From assembly GCA_963807235.1 (NCBI GenBank), contig CAWEBF010000034.1:62001-126000 (forward strand): 64,000 bases of DNA, in the 5' to 3' direction. This document shows, one piece after another, positions 26,291 to 34,869 of this stretch. Within the stretch, counting starts at the first letter, position 1, and each line of letters starts with the position of its first letter. Below the pieces are notes generated by a model. The model saw nothing but the letters and a program-made list of their open reading frames with translations, ran no database searches and was not told where the DNA came from. The position numbers were made by a program, and so were the translations under genes. The stretch is from CAWEBF01 sp963807235. Lineage in GTDB: Bacteria; Acidobacteriota; Vicinamibacteria; Vicinamibacterales; UBA2999.

Positions 26291-26986
26291 ATGCGTAAAC
26301 AGCTGTGGGCAATGTCGGTGCTCGTGCTGGCGGTGGCGGTTGCCCCGGCCTGCGCGACCAAGAAGTTCGTGCGTGGCGAGGTTGGCAACGTGAACGCGAA
26401 GGTGGACACGTTGAGCGGCTCGCTCGAAGAGACGCAGGAGCGGACGCGCCGCAACGAAGAGCGCATCGGCACTGTGGACACGAAGGCCGAAGCGGCCGGC
26501 CGGTCGGCGCAGGAAGCGCGCGGCGCGGCGGACGCGGCTGCGGCATCGGCTCGCACGGTGAACGGTCGCGTGGACCAGGTTGTGACCGAAGTGGCGGCGA
26601 CCAACGCCGCGCTGGCCGCGACCCGCAAGCTGCTCTTCGAGGTCACGTTGAACGAAGCGCAGGGCAACTTCAAGTCGGGCACGTCGGATCTGCCGGACGA
26701 GGCGAAGGCCCGTCTGGACGCCGTGGTCGGCCAGCTGAAGGCCGATACGCGCGCCGTGTTCATCGAGATCGAAGGCCACACCGACAACGTCGGCGGGGCC
26801 GAGCTGAATCAGCGCCTCGGCCTCGAGCGCGCCGAAGCGGTGAAGCGCTATCTCTATGAGCAGCACCAGGTGCCGCTGCACAAGATGAACGTGATCAGCT
26901 ACGGCGAGGACAAGCCCGTGTCGCCGAACAACAACCGCGCCAGCCGTGCGGAAAACCGCCGCGTCGTCGTCAAGGTCCTGAGCTAA
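26291..26986 (+). CDS. OmpA-family peptidoglycan-associated lipoprotein
   Basis: A 231-residue protein with a lipoprotein-like signal peptide (LVLAVAVAPACATKK). An alanine-rich, probably coiled-coil region (residues 30-105, repeated RNEERIGTVDTKAEAAG-type heptads) follows. The C-terminal OmpA domain (~115-231) has the peptidoglycan-binding signature IEGHTDNVGGAELNQRLGLERAEAV and a final NNRASRAENRRVVV. It would tether the outer membrane to peptidoglycan. The ATG at 26291 follows an AGAGGAGAG ribosome site. It ends 4 bp inside the convergent neighbour. Confidence 0.88.
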   Translation: MRKQLWAMSVLVLAVAVAPACATKKFVRGEVGNVNAKVDTLSGSLEETQERTRRNEERIGTVDTKAEAAGRSAQEARGAADAAAASARTVNGRVDQVVTEVAATNAALAATRKLLFEVTLNEAQGNFKSGTSDLPDEAKARLDAVVGQLKADTRAVFIEIEGHTDNVGGAELNQRLGLERAEAVKRYLYEQHQVPLHKMNVISYGEDKPVSPNNNRASRAENRRVVVKVLS

Positions 26987-27639
26987 CGCAAACGCGCTAG
27001 ATCGATCGGGAGGCGGGCCACTTGCTGGCCCGCCTCCTCGATGACCACCTCACGCGCCGGGTCCTCCGGCTTCTGCAGTCCCACCCCATCGAAGAACGCC
27101 ACGACCGTCGCACCCAGCATCGGCAGGCTGCGTCCCGGCAGGCTCGGCGGCACCACCCCAGCGGCCGGCGGGAACACTGGAAGGGAAGATGGTCCCGTTT
27201 TCGTAAAGTAGCGCGGGGCCGACTCCGCGAAGGCCGGCTCGATCCGCCTTCCGGCCGCTGTGAGCCATTGCACGGTGTAGCGCGGCACCAGCACCAGGAC
27301 GTTCTGCGGGTGGAAGGTGAACTCGGCATGCACGCTGATCTGGCGCGGATACCGAGCGGCCACCGCAAGCCCGTCGCGCTGGCCGAAGCGCCGATCGCCG
27401 GCGACCGCCCGCACTTCGGCGGCAATCACCACGCGCCGGAACGGCGTGACGATGTCGATCGCGTCGAGCGGGGGGCGGGAGACTTCGAACCGGTACGGCC
27501 GGTGAAAGCGTAAGCGGTCGCCCTCTAACGAAGATTGTCCGAGCGCGATGGCATCCAGGACCGTTCGAGGGTCCAGGTCCAGTTCCGCCGCGCATACGCC
27601 AATCGCGGACAAAAGCACGACGGCGATGGCTCGGCCCAT
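26983..27639 (-). CDS. Exported protein of unknown function
   Basis: A 218-residue protein with a signal peptide (MGRAIAVVLLSAIGVCAAEL). The mature part is mostly beta-strand in character, with no motif I can assign; segments such as FTFHPQNVLVLVPRYTVQWL and FFDGVGLQKPEDPAREVVIEEAG suggest a beta-sandwich. The start at 27639 is well supported by the signal peptide. Upstream to 27920 there is a heptamer array and about 200 bp of GC-rich DNA in which I recognise nothing. Confidence 0.6.
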   Translation of the reverse strand: MGRAIAVVLLSAIGVCAAELDLDPRTVLDAIALGQSSLEGDRLRFHRPYRFEVSRPPLDAIDIVTPFRRVVIAAEVRAVAGDRRFGQRDGLAVAARYPRQISVHAEFTFHPQNVLVLVPRYTVQWLTAAGRRIEPAFAESAPRYFTKTGPSSLPVFPPAAGVVPPSLPGRSLPMLGATVVAFFDGVGLQKPEDPAREVVIEEAGQQVARLPIDLARLR

Positions 27640-27650
27640 ACGGCCATCGT

Positions 27651-27678
27651 AAGGCGAAAGGCTAAAGGCTAAAAGGCC
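27651..27678. repeat. AAAGGCT heptamer array
   Basis: Units AAGGCGA, AAGGCTA, AAGGCTA, AAAGGCC lie just upstream of the exported protein gene, in its likely leader. A degenerate relative (TTGAGCCTTTGGCCTTGAGCC) lies at 27878-27898, before the SDR gene. Confidence 0.8.
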
Positions 27679-27920
27679 GTGCGCGCCGCGGCGGGGACAC
27701 GGCGCACACGGACCGGGGCGATTCTCGAAGCACCGACCCTCGGATCTCGAGGCACACCCTCCGCCCGATTGAGCAGGATCCGGGCCAGCCCCCGCCCGGC
27801 CGAAACTCCAAGGTTTTCGCCGTCCGGGCCCGGCGAGCGTTACGGTGCGTGAAAGCCCTTTCGCGCGTGGTCACCGCTTGAGCCTTTGGCCTTGAGCCGC
27901 ATTCCGCCTAGCATGGCCCC

Positions 27921-28661
27921 ATGGATCTGGCCAATCGCGTCGCGCTCATCACGGGCGCCAAGCGCATCGGGGCTGTGGTGGCCGAACACCTGGCCCGGGG
28001 AGGCGCCGACGTCGCGCTGGTCTATCGCGGGTCGCGGGCCGACGCGGAAGAGACGGCGGAGGTGGTGCGCGGCCAGGGACGCCGTGCGCAGGTCATCCAG
28101 GCTGATCTGATGCAAGAGGATGACTGCACGCGGGTCGTGGAAGAGACGGTGGCATCGCTCGGCCGCCTCGACATCCTGGTGAACATGGCGTCGTTGTACA
28201 AGCCTGTCGCGTTCGACGATCTGACGGTGTCGGACTGGAACGCCCAGCTCGACATCGACTTGCGCGCGTCGTGGCTCTGCGCCCAGGCGGCCGTCCCGCA
28301 CATGCGCCGTCTGCGGGGGGGCCGTATCGTGAACTTCTCGGATTGGGTGGCGGCCAGCGGACGGCCCCGCTACACCGGTTACCTTGGCTACTACGTCGCG
28401 AAGGCGGCGGTGATCGCGCTCACGGAAGCGCTGGCTCTCGAACTCGCCGGCGATCAGATTCTCGTGAACGCCATCGCCCCCGGGCCGATCGTCGCGCCCG
28501 AAGGCACATCGGATCGGGATTTCCGCGCCGTGGAGCGTGCGACGCCGCTCGGACGCTGGGGCGGCGAGATCGAGATCGCCAAGGCCGTCGTGTCGCTCGT
28601 CGAAAGCGACTTCATCACCGGCCAGACGATCCGAGTCGATGGCGGCCGTCACCTGCGTTGA
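27921..28661 (+). CDS. Short-chain dehydrogenase/reductase (pteridine-reductase-like)
   Basis: A 246-residue Rossmann-fold NAD(P)H oxidoreductase. The cofactor motif is TGAKRIGAVVAEHLARGGADVALVYRGS; the KRIG form and following basic residue fit NADPH-using pteridine reductases better than FabG. The active-site YxxxK is in GYYVAKAAV, and the C-terminal DGGRHL is typical of SDRs. VNMASLY replaces the usual VNNAS. The substrate is not certain: a folate/pteridine or a carbonyl reduction are both possible. The start at 27921 is supported by the conserved N-terminal strand. Confidence 0.82.
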   Translation: MDLANRVALITGAKRIGAVVAEHLARGGADVALVYRGSRADAEETAEVVRGQGRRAQVIQADLMQEDDCTRVVEETVASLGRLDILVNMASLYKPVAFDDLTVSDWNAQLDIDLRASWLCAQAAVPHMRRLRGGRIVNFSDWVAASGRPRYTGYLGYYVAKAAVIALTEALALELAGDQILVNAIAPGPIVAPEGTSDRDFRAVERATPLGRWGGEIEIAKAVVSLVESDFITGQTIRVDGGRHLR

Positions 28662-28722
28662 CACCGGGTGACGAGCCGCCGTCAACCTCCGCTGATTCTG
28701 CGGGGCCCGCAAAACTGGTATC

Positions 28723-30109
28723 GTGACGCCGGTGACAGAGCTCACGTTTCTGGGTGCGGCACGTACCGTCACCGGGTCCAAGTACCTGCTGTCGCACGGC
28801 GGCGAGAAGATCCTGTTCGACTGTGGTCTCTTTCAGGGACTGAAAGCGCTTCGCGAGCGCAACTGGGACAGCTTTCCGGTGGCGCCGTCGTCGATACGCG
28901 CGGTGGTCCTCACCCACGCGCACCTGGATCACGTCGGGGTACTTGCCGCGTTTTGTCGCGCAGGGCTTCGACGGCCGCGCCTTCTGCACGCCAGGCACCG
29001 CCGACTTGTGCCGGCTCGTGCTGCCGGACTCGGGCCGGATCCAGGAAGAGGACGCGCGTCAGGCCAACCGGCACGGCTACTCCCGTCACCAGCCCGCGCA
29101 GCCCCTCTACGACGAGGCGGCGGCCAACCGCGCCCTTACGCATCTCTACCAGGTGTCCTACCGCAAGCCGCTCGAGATTGCGACCGGCGTGACCATCGAG
29201 TTCGTGCCGGCCGGTCACCTGCTGGGGTCGGCGTACGTGATCGCGCGGCTCTCCAGCGGCAAGACGATCCTGTTCGGCGGGGATCTGGGCCGCTATGCCC
29301 GCCCGGTGCTTCCGGATCCTGCCGACCCGGTGGCGGCCGATCTGGTGCTGGTCGAGTCCACTTACGGCGATCGCGACCACGCGGCCGACGACGACGGCGA
29401 GAGCTTCGCGCGCGTCATCAGGGACACCGCGGCGCGCGGCGGCAAGGTGATCGTGCCGGCGTTCGCGATCGGGCGGGTAGAGGAGCTGCTCTACTGGATT
29501 GCCCGTCTCGAGCGCGAGCGCCGCATCCCGGTGCTGCCGGTCTATGTGGACAGTCCGATGGCCACGGACGCGTTGAAGTTCTACGCGTCGCGATCCGCGG
29601 AGCTGGACCCCGACATCCGCCAGACGACGAAACACGTCTCGGCCTTTGTCACGGCCCGCTTTCAGACCACGGGGTCGCCGCAGCAGTCGAAGGCGCTCAC
29701 CGCCAACAAGCGAAGCGCGGTCGTGATCTCCGCCAGCGGCATGGCGACGGGCGGTCGCGTCCTCCATCACCTGGCGGCCGCGCTGCCGGATCCACGTAAC
29801 ACCGTGCTCTTTGCCGGGTTTCAGGCCGAGGGCACGCGCGGGCGACAGCTCATCGAAGGGGCACCCGACGTCAAGATCCACGGGCGCGTCGTTCCGGTGC
29901 GCGCGCGGATCGAGAAACTGAACTCGATGTCGGCCCACGCCGACCGCAGCGAGATTTTGCGGTGGCTGAAGGCCATGCCGGCGCCGCCCTCACGCTTGTG
30001 CCTGGTGCACGGGGAGCCGGGACCGATGGACGCCTTGAAGGCCTACCTGCGCGATCGGCTGGGGTGGGATGCCCATACCCCCGGCCACGGCGAGACAATT
30101 ACAGTGTGA
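28723..30109 (+). CDS. Beta-CASP metallo-beta-lactamase RNase-like protein, frameshifted
   Basis: The two halves of one conserved gene lie in adjacent frames. The first (28723 to ~28940) gives LTFLGAARTVTGSKYLL and the zinc motif THAHLDHVG. The second (~28939-30109) continues with YLPRFVAQGFDGRAFCTPGTADL, FVPAGHLLGSAYV, STYGDRDH, the beta-CASP motifs SASGMATGGRVLHHL and LFAGFQAEGTRG, and NSMSAHADRSE. The join sits at GTCGGGGTAC; removing one G restores the frame. Members of this family act on RNA as endo- or 5'-exonucleases. The last codons overlap the GTG start of the M49 peptidase gene (GTGA). Confidence 0.82.
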
Positions 30110-32028
30110 GCCGACGGTACCTGCTCGAGCAAGTGGACGACGTGTCCGTGGTGCAGATTTACGCGGACGGCTTCGCGGAGCTGTCGGTTCAGGAGAAGCT
30201 GCTCACCTGGCACCTGTACCTCGCGGCCCTGGCGGGGCGCGACATCTACTACGACCAGCGCTACGCCTGGAACCTGGAGCTTCGCGCCGCGCTCGAGGGC
30301 GTGCTCACCCACGCGAGCGGCCTTCCGGTGCACGTGGTCGACGAGGTGCGGCGTTACACGAAGCTGTTCTGGATCAACAGCGGTCCCCACAACGGTGTCA
30401 CCGCGCGGAAGCTGTTGCTGCGACTGACGCCCGATGAGTGGGTGGGAGCGGTCGTGGCGGCGGCCGACGGTGGTGCGCCGCTCCTGACACATGACGGGGA
30501 ATCGGCCGCCGAGCTCGCCAGCCGATTGGCCCCGGTGGTGTTCGACCCCGCCGTCGATCCGATCCTCACGCAGAAGACGCCGGGCGCCGGCCGCGACATT
30601 CTCCAGTCGAGCGCCAACAACCTCTATGTCGGCGTCTCGATGCAAGACCTCGACGGGTTCAGTGAGCGGTTCGCCCTGAACTCGCGCCTGGTGAAGACGC
30701 CCGGCGGCCTGGTAGAGGAGGTGTGCCGGATCGGCGGGCGCTACGATCGCGAGATCCGGCGCATCATCACGCACCTGGAAGACGCCTTGCCCTATGCCCC
30801 GGCCGCCACGGCGGACGCCCTGCGGGCGCTGATTCGGTTCTACACGACGGGCGACGACGCCGACCGGGTGGCCTACGACGTGGCCTGGGTGCGCGACGAC
30901 GCGAGCCCGGTGGACACCGTGAACGGCTTCGTCGAAGTGTATCTGGACCCCCGCGGCGCCAAGGGGGCGTGGGAGGGCCTGGTCTCCTACGTCAACCGCG
31001 ACAGGACGCGGCGCATCGAGACCATCGCGGCGCACGCCCAGTGGTTCGAGGATCACACGCCGTGGGAGCCGGCATACCGCAAGCCGGAAGTGACCGGCGT
31101 GTCGGCGCGCGCCATCGACGTCGTGATCGAGACCGGCGACTCGGGTCCGATCACAGCGGTCGGCATCAACCTGCCGAACGATCAGGCCGTGCGCGAGCGC
31201 TACGGCAGCAAGTCGGTGTCGCTGGCCAATGTCACCGAGGCGTACGAGCACTCCATGCCCGAAGCCTTGCGGACCGAGTTCGCGTGGGACGAGGCCGAGG
31301 CCGAACGCACGCGCGTGTGGGGCGTCTTGTCGCGCGATCTTGCCACGGAGCTGCACGAGGTCATCGGCCACGGGTCGGGCCGCATGGCGTCGGGCGTGTC
31401 GCTGTCGCCGTCGGAGCTGCTGCGCGAACAGTACTCGGCGCTGGAGGAAGCCCGTTCGGATCTGGTCGCGTTGTACTTCCTGCGGGATGCCAAGCTGGCG
31501 GAGCTCGATCTGCTGCCCCCCGGCGAGCACGACAACATCGTGCGCACCGAGTACGAGCAGTACACGCGGGGCGTCCTGATGCAGCTGCGCCGTGTCCGGG
31601 AGGGCAGCCAGCTCGAGGAAGATCACATGCGAAACCGCCAGTTGATCGTCAGCTGGCTGCGCCGGCACACCGGCGCCATCGATATCCGCCGCCGCGACGG
31701 CAAGACGTACTTCGTCATGGTGGATGCCGAGGCCTTTCACGCAGGCGTCGGGACGCTCCTGGCCGAGGTGCAACGGATCAAGAGCGAGGGTGATTACGAG
31801 GCGGCCCGCCAGCTGGTCGAGGAGTACGGCGTGCACTTCGACCCCGCCCTGCGCGACGAGGTGGTGGCGCGTGTGGACCGGCTCCGGCTGCCGTCGTATT
31901 CCGCGTTCGTGATGCCGCGGCTCACGCCCCGCCGGGCGCCCGATGGCAGCATCGTGGACGTCGAGATGTCGTATCCCTGCGATCTCGAAGCGCAGATGCT
32001 GGAGTACTCCGCGCTGGCACGCGCATGA
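30106..32028 (+). CDS. Dipeptidyl-peptidase III-like metallopeptidase (M49)
   Basis: A 640-residue zinc peptidase. The family's unusual six-residue zinc motif is present as LHEVIGHGSGRM (HExxGH), with the second motif EEARSDLVALYFL about 50 residues later. M49 enzymes remove dipeptides from the N-terminus of short peptides. The upstream half includes SANNLYVGVSMQDL and HTPWEPAYRKPEV, as in other bacterial members. No signal peptide, so it is cytoplasmic. It starts at a GTG overlapping the upstream stop and ends with ATGA overlap into the next gene, so 28.7-34.8 kb reads as one operon. Confidence 0.88.
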   Translation: MSRRYLLEQVDDVSVVQIYADGFAELSVQEKLLTWHLYLAALAGRDIYYDQRYAWNLELRAALEGVLTHASGLPVHVVDEVRRYTKLFWINSGPHNGVTARKLLLRLTPDEWVGAVVAAADGGAPLLTHDGESAAELASRLAPVVFDPAVDPILTQKTPGAGRDILQSSANNLYVGVSMQDLDGFSERFALNSRLVKTPGGLVEEVCRIGGRYDREIRRIITHLEDALPYAPAATADALRALIRFYTTGDDADRVAYDVAWVRDDASPVDTVNGFVEVYLDPRGAKGAWEGLVSYVNRDRTRRIETIAAHAQWFEDHTPWEPAYRKPEVTGVSARAIDVVIETGDSGPITAVGINLPNDQAVRERYGSKSVSLANVTEAYEHSMPEALRTEFAWDEAEAERTRVWGVLSRDLATELHEVIGHGSGRMASGVSLSPSELLREQYSALEEARSDLVALYFLRDAKLAELDLLPPGEHDNIVRTEYEQYTRGVLMQLRRVREGSQLEEDHMRNRQLIVSWLRRHTGAIDIRRRDGKTYFVMVDAEAFHAGVGTLLAEVQRIKSEGDYEAARQLVEEYGVHFDPALRDEVVARVDRLRLPSYSAFVMPRLTPRRAPDGSIVDVEMSYPCDLEAQMLEYSALARA

Positions 32029-33194
32029 AGCTGTCGTCTCGCGTGCCACAGGGCGCGGCGCAGAACGATCTCACGCGTGCGCTGGCTGATGTCCGCGCGA
32101 GCGGCGTCGCGGTCGCGGACCTCACTGAATCGAACCCGACGCGAGTGCAACTGCCCTACGCAGGCAACCTCCTCGCGCCGCTCGGACAGGCCCGGGGCTT
32201 GCGCTACGAGCCGGCGCCGCTCGGTGTGACGGAGGCCAGAGACGCTGTGGCCGCCGACCAGCGCAGGCGCGGGGCTATGGTGAACGCGGAACAGGTGGTG
32301 CTCACGGCGAGCACCAGCGAGGCCTACAGCTGGCTGTTCAAGCTGCTCTGCGAGCCTGGTGAGGCCGTGCTCGTCCCGCGTCCCAGCTATCCGCTCTTCG
32401 ACTACCTGGCCCGCGCGGAAGGCGTGACGACGCACCCCTACACGTTGCACTTTCACGGGCGCTGGGAAGTGGACCTCTCGACGGTGGAATCCGCGCCCCC
32501 CGGCGTCAGGGCGCTCATCGCCGTGTCGCCCAACAACCCCACGGGGTCCTACCTCGAGGCGCGAGAGGCGCGGGCATTGCAAGACCTGTGTCGCGCGCGG
32601 GGGTGGGCGCTGATCGTCGACGAGGTGTTCGCGGACTATCCGCTGGAGACTGCGGCTCCATCGACCGATCTGGCCGTGAACGCGCCCGTGCTGACGTTCT
32701 CTCTCGGTGGTGCGTCGAAGACGCTCGGGCTGCCGCAGGTCAAGCTGGGGTGGGTGATCGTCGGCGGCCCCGCCGCGGATCGCCGCGCGGCGCTCGACGG
32801 CCTGGAACACGTGGCCGACACCTTTCTGTCGGTGGGGACGCCAGTGCAACTGGCTGCCGCGGAGCTGCTGTCGGCCGGCGGTGCGGTCCGGCAGGCGATT
32901 CAGGCACGCGTGGGGGGCAACCTCGCTCACGCGCGACGGATTGCCGCGGCCTTTCCGGCCTGCACCGTCTTGCCGGTCGAAGGTGGCTGGACGGCGATTG
33001 TCCGGGTGCCGGCGCTGCGATCCGAGGAAGCGCTCGTCCTGAGCCTGTTGCGCGAGCAGCACGTCCTGGTGCACCCGGGCTACTTCTTCGACTTCGACGC
33101 CGAAGCCTTTCTGATCGTGAGCCTGCTGCCGCCGGAAGTTGTCTTTCGCGACGCCTTCGAACGCACGTTGCGCCATGCGTGCGCGGCACCATGA
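32025..33194 (+). CDS. Class I/II PLP-dependent aminotransferase
   Basis: A 389-residue fold-type I aminotransferase. Motifs: LTESNPTRVQLPY near the N-terminus, PRPSYPLFDYLARAEGV, the SPNNPTGSYL loop, VDEVFADYPL, and the PLP lysine in TFSLGGASKTLGLPQVKLGW. The C-terminal domain ends LVHPGYFFDFDAEAFLIVSLL. The substrate is not deducible. The two aminotransferases in the window are distinct in sequence. It shares an ATGA junction with the M49 gene upstream and with malQ downstream. Confidence 0.83.
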   Translation: MKLSSRVPQGAAQNDLTRALADVRASGVAVADLTESNPTRVQLPYAGNLLAPLGQARGLRYEPAPLGVTEARDAVAADQRRRGAMVNAEQVVLTASTSEAYSWLFKLLCEPGEAVLVPRPSYPLFDYLARAEGVTTHPYTLHFHGRWEVDLSTVESAPPGVRALIAVSPNNPTGSYLEAREARALQDLCRARGWALIVDEVFADYPLETAAPSTDLAVNAPVLTFSLGGASKTLGLPQVKLGWVIVGGPAADRRAALDGLEHVADTFLSVGTPVQLAAAELLSAGGAVRQAIQARVGGNLAHARRIAAAFPACTVLPVEGGWTAIVRVPALRSEEALVLSLLREQHVLVHPGYFFDFDAEAFLIVSLLPPEVVFRDAFERTLRHACAAP

Positions 33195-34759
33195 TGCTGC
33201 CGGGCCGGCGCGCCGGGCTGATGCTGCCGCTCTTCTCGCTGCGGTCGCGCCAGGACTGGGGCATCGGCGAGATCGGTGACCTGGGACGTCTGGCCGAGTG
33301 GCACGCCGCGGCCGGCCAGCGCGTGATCCAGCTTCTGCCCATTACCGAGTTGCCCGCCCACGAGACGTCTCCGTACTCGGCGCTCAGCGGGATGGCCATC
33401 GATCCGATCTTCATCTCGCTGTCCGCGCTGGACGACTTCGCCGCGCTGGGCGGCGAGAAGGCGCTCGACGCCGACTGGGCCGAGAAGCTGGCCGCGGTCC
33501 GCCTGGCGCCACGGGTGGACTATCGGAGCGTGCGGGCGCTCAAGGATCACGCCTTGCGGCGCGCGCACGCGCGCTTCACAGACGTCGAGGTCCGTGGCGG
33601 CACGCCCCGCGCGCGGACCTTTCACGATTTCCTGCAGCGCGAAGCGTGGTGGGTCGATACCTACGCGCTCTTCCGCGCGTTGCATCACGAGCACCACGGC
33701 CGGCCGTGGACGGAATGGCCAGCCCCGTTGCGCGACCGTGATCCCCACGCGCTCGCCGGCGCGCGCGCGCGCCTGAGGACCGAGATCGAGTACCGCCTGT
33801 ACCTGCAATGGGTAGCCGATGAGCAGTGGCGGGCGGCGCAACAAGCCGTTGGAGACGTGGCCATCTTCGGCGATCTGCCGTTCATGGTGGCGCTCGACAG
33901 CGCCGACGTGTGGGCGCGCCAGGGCGAGTTCCGCCTGGACGTGTCACTGGGCGTGCCGCCCGACGCGTTCAGCGAGACGGGGCAGGACTGGAACCTGCCC
34001 GTCTACCAATGGGACGTCATCGAGCGCGGCGGCTTCGAGTGGCTCACGTCGCGCGCCCGCCGGAACGCCGATCTCTTCGACGGCTATCGCGTGGACCACC
34101 TGGTGGGCTTCTTCCGCACCTTCTTCCGGGAGCCGGGCGGGGCATCGGGCTTCACGCCGGCCGACGAGCCGGCACAGGTGGCGCTCGGCGAACACATCCT
34201 GCGCGTGTTCCTGGCCTCGGGCGCCACGATCGTCGCCGAGGACCTTGGCGTCGTGCCCGATTTCGTGCGCGCGGCCATGACGCGGCTGGGCGTGCCGGGC
34301 TGCAAGGTCTTCCGCTGGGAGCGGCACTGGCAGACGCCGGGACAGCCGTTCGTGGACCCGGCGGAATACCCCGTCCGCTCGATGGCCACGACCGGCACGC
34401 ACGACACGGAACCGCTGGTCACCTGGTGGCGCGAGGCGCCGGCCGAGGAGCGCGCCGCGGTGCTGCAACTGCCCCTCGCGCGAGAGCGGCTGGGCGACGC
34501 CTCACCCGACTCGCGAGATCTGACCCCCGCCATGCGTGCCGCCCTGCTGGAAGCGGTCTACGCCTCGCGGTCCGAACTGGTGATCATCCCCGTGCAGGAC
34601 GCCTTCGGGTGGGACGATCGCATCAACACGCCGGCCGTCGTGGACGACGTGAACTGGACGTGGCGTTTGCCGTGGCCCGTCGAGGAGGTGGAGGCTCAGC
34701 CCGCGGCCGTCAAGGTGGCGACGATGCTCAGCCGCTTGGCCGCCCTCCACGGCAGGTAG
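33191..34759 (+). CDS. malQ: 4-alpha-glucanotransferase (amylomaltase)
   Basis: A 522-residue GH77 enzyme. Visible are RSRQDWGIGEIGDLGRLAEW, TSPYSALSGMAIDPIFI, the nucleophile aspartate in LFDGYRVDHLVGFFRTF, the acid/base glutamate in TIVAEDLGVVPDFV, and TTGTHDTEPLVTWW. It transfers alpha-1,4-glucan segments, disproportionating maltodextrins during starch or glycogen metabolism. Length is normal. The start ATG overlaps the previous stop (ATGA). No glycogen gene is nearby; it closes the operon. Confidence 0.92.
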   Translation: MMLPGRRAGLMLPLFSLRSRQDWGIGEIGDLGRLAEWHAAAGQRVIQLLPITELPAHETSPYSALSGMAIDPIFISLSALDDFAALGGEKALDADWAEKLAAVRLAPRVDYRSVRALKDHALRRAHARFTDVEVRGGTPRARTFHDFLQREAWWVDTYALFRALHHEHHGRPWTEWPAPLRDRDPHALAGARARLRTEIEYRLYLQWVADEQWRAAQQAVGDVAIFGDLPFMVALDSADVWARQGEFRLDVSLGVPPDAFSETGQDWNLPVYQWDVIERGGFEWLTSRARRNADLFDGYRVDHLVGFFRTFFREPGGASGFTPADEPAQVALGEHILRVFLASGATIVAEDLGVVPDFVRAAMTRLGVPGCKVFRWERHWQTPGQPFVDPAEYPVRSMATTGTHDTEPLVTWWREAPAEERAAVLQLPLARERLGDASPDSRDLTPAMRAALLEAVYASRSELVIIPVQDAFGWDDRINTPAVVDDVNWTWRLPWPVEEVEAQPAAVKVATMLSRLAALHGR

Positions 34760-34769
34760 GGCCACGAAG

Positions 34770-34803
34770 TCACAAGGCCAAAGGTCAAAAGGCACAAAGG
34801 CCT
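34770..34803. repeat. AAAGGCC-type heptamer array
   Basis: Degenerate period-7 units (CACAAGG, CCAAAGG, TCAAAAGG, CACAAAGG, CC) follow malQ and precede the TIR cassette, so the array marks the boundary between the metabolic operon and the conflict-system genes. Confidence 0.65.
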
Positions 34804-34812
34804 GGCGAGCTC

Positions 34813-34836
34813 AGCAATACGTCACGGTGTATTGCT
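34813..34836. promoter_or_regulatory. Perfect 8-bp inverted repeat upstream of the TIR gene
   Basis: AGCAATAC and GTATTGCT are separated by 8 bp, ending 33 bp before the ATG at 34870. No U-tract follows, and the spacing is right for a dimeric repressor operator overlapping the cassette promoter. A weak hairpin terminator for malQ is the alternative. No regulator gene is adjacent. Confidence 0.45.
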
Positions 34837-34869
34837 CGGGCGCACGACACGTTTCACAATCAGTCGCCC

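Noticed and set aside
27679..27875. Structured non-coding RNA in the GC-rich gap before the SDR gene
   Set aside because: Several short stems are possible, as in any GC-rich DNA, but nothing matches SRP, tmRNA, RNase P or a riboswitch that I know. An Infernal/Rfam search would decide.
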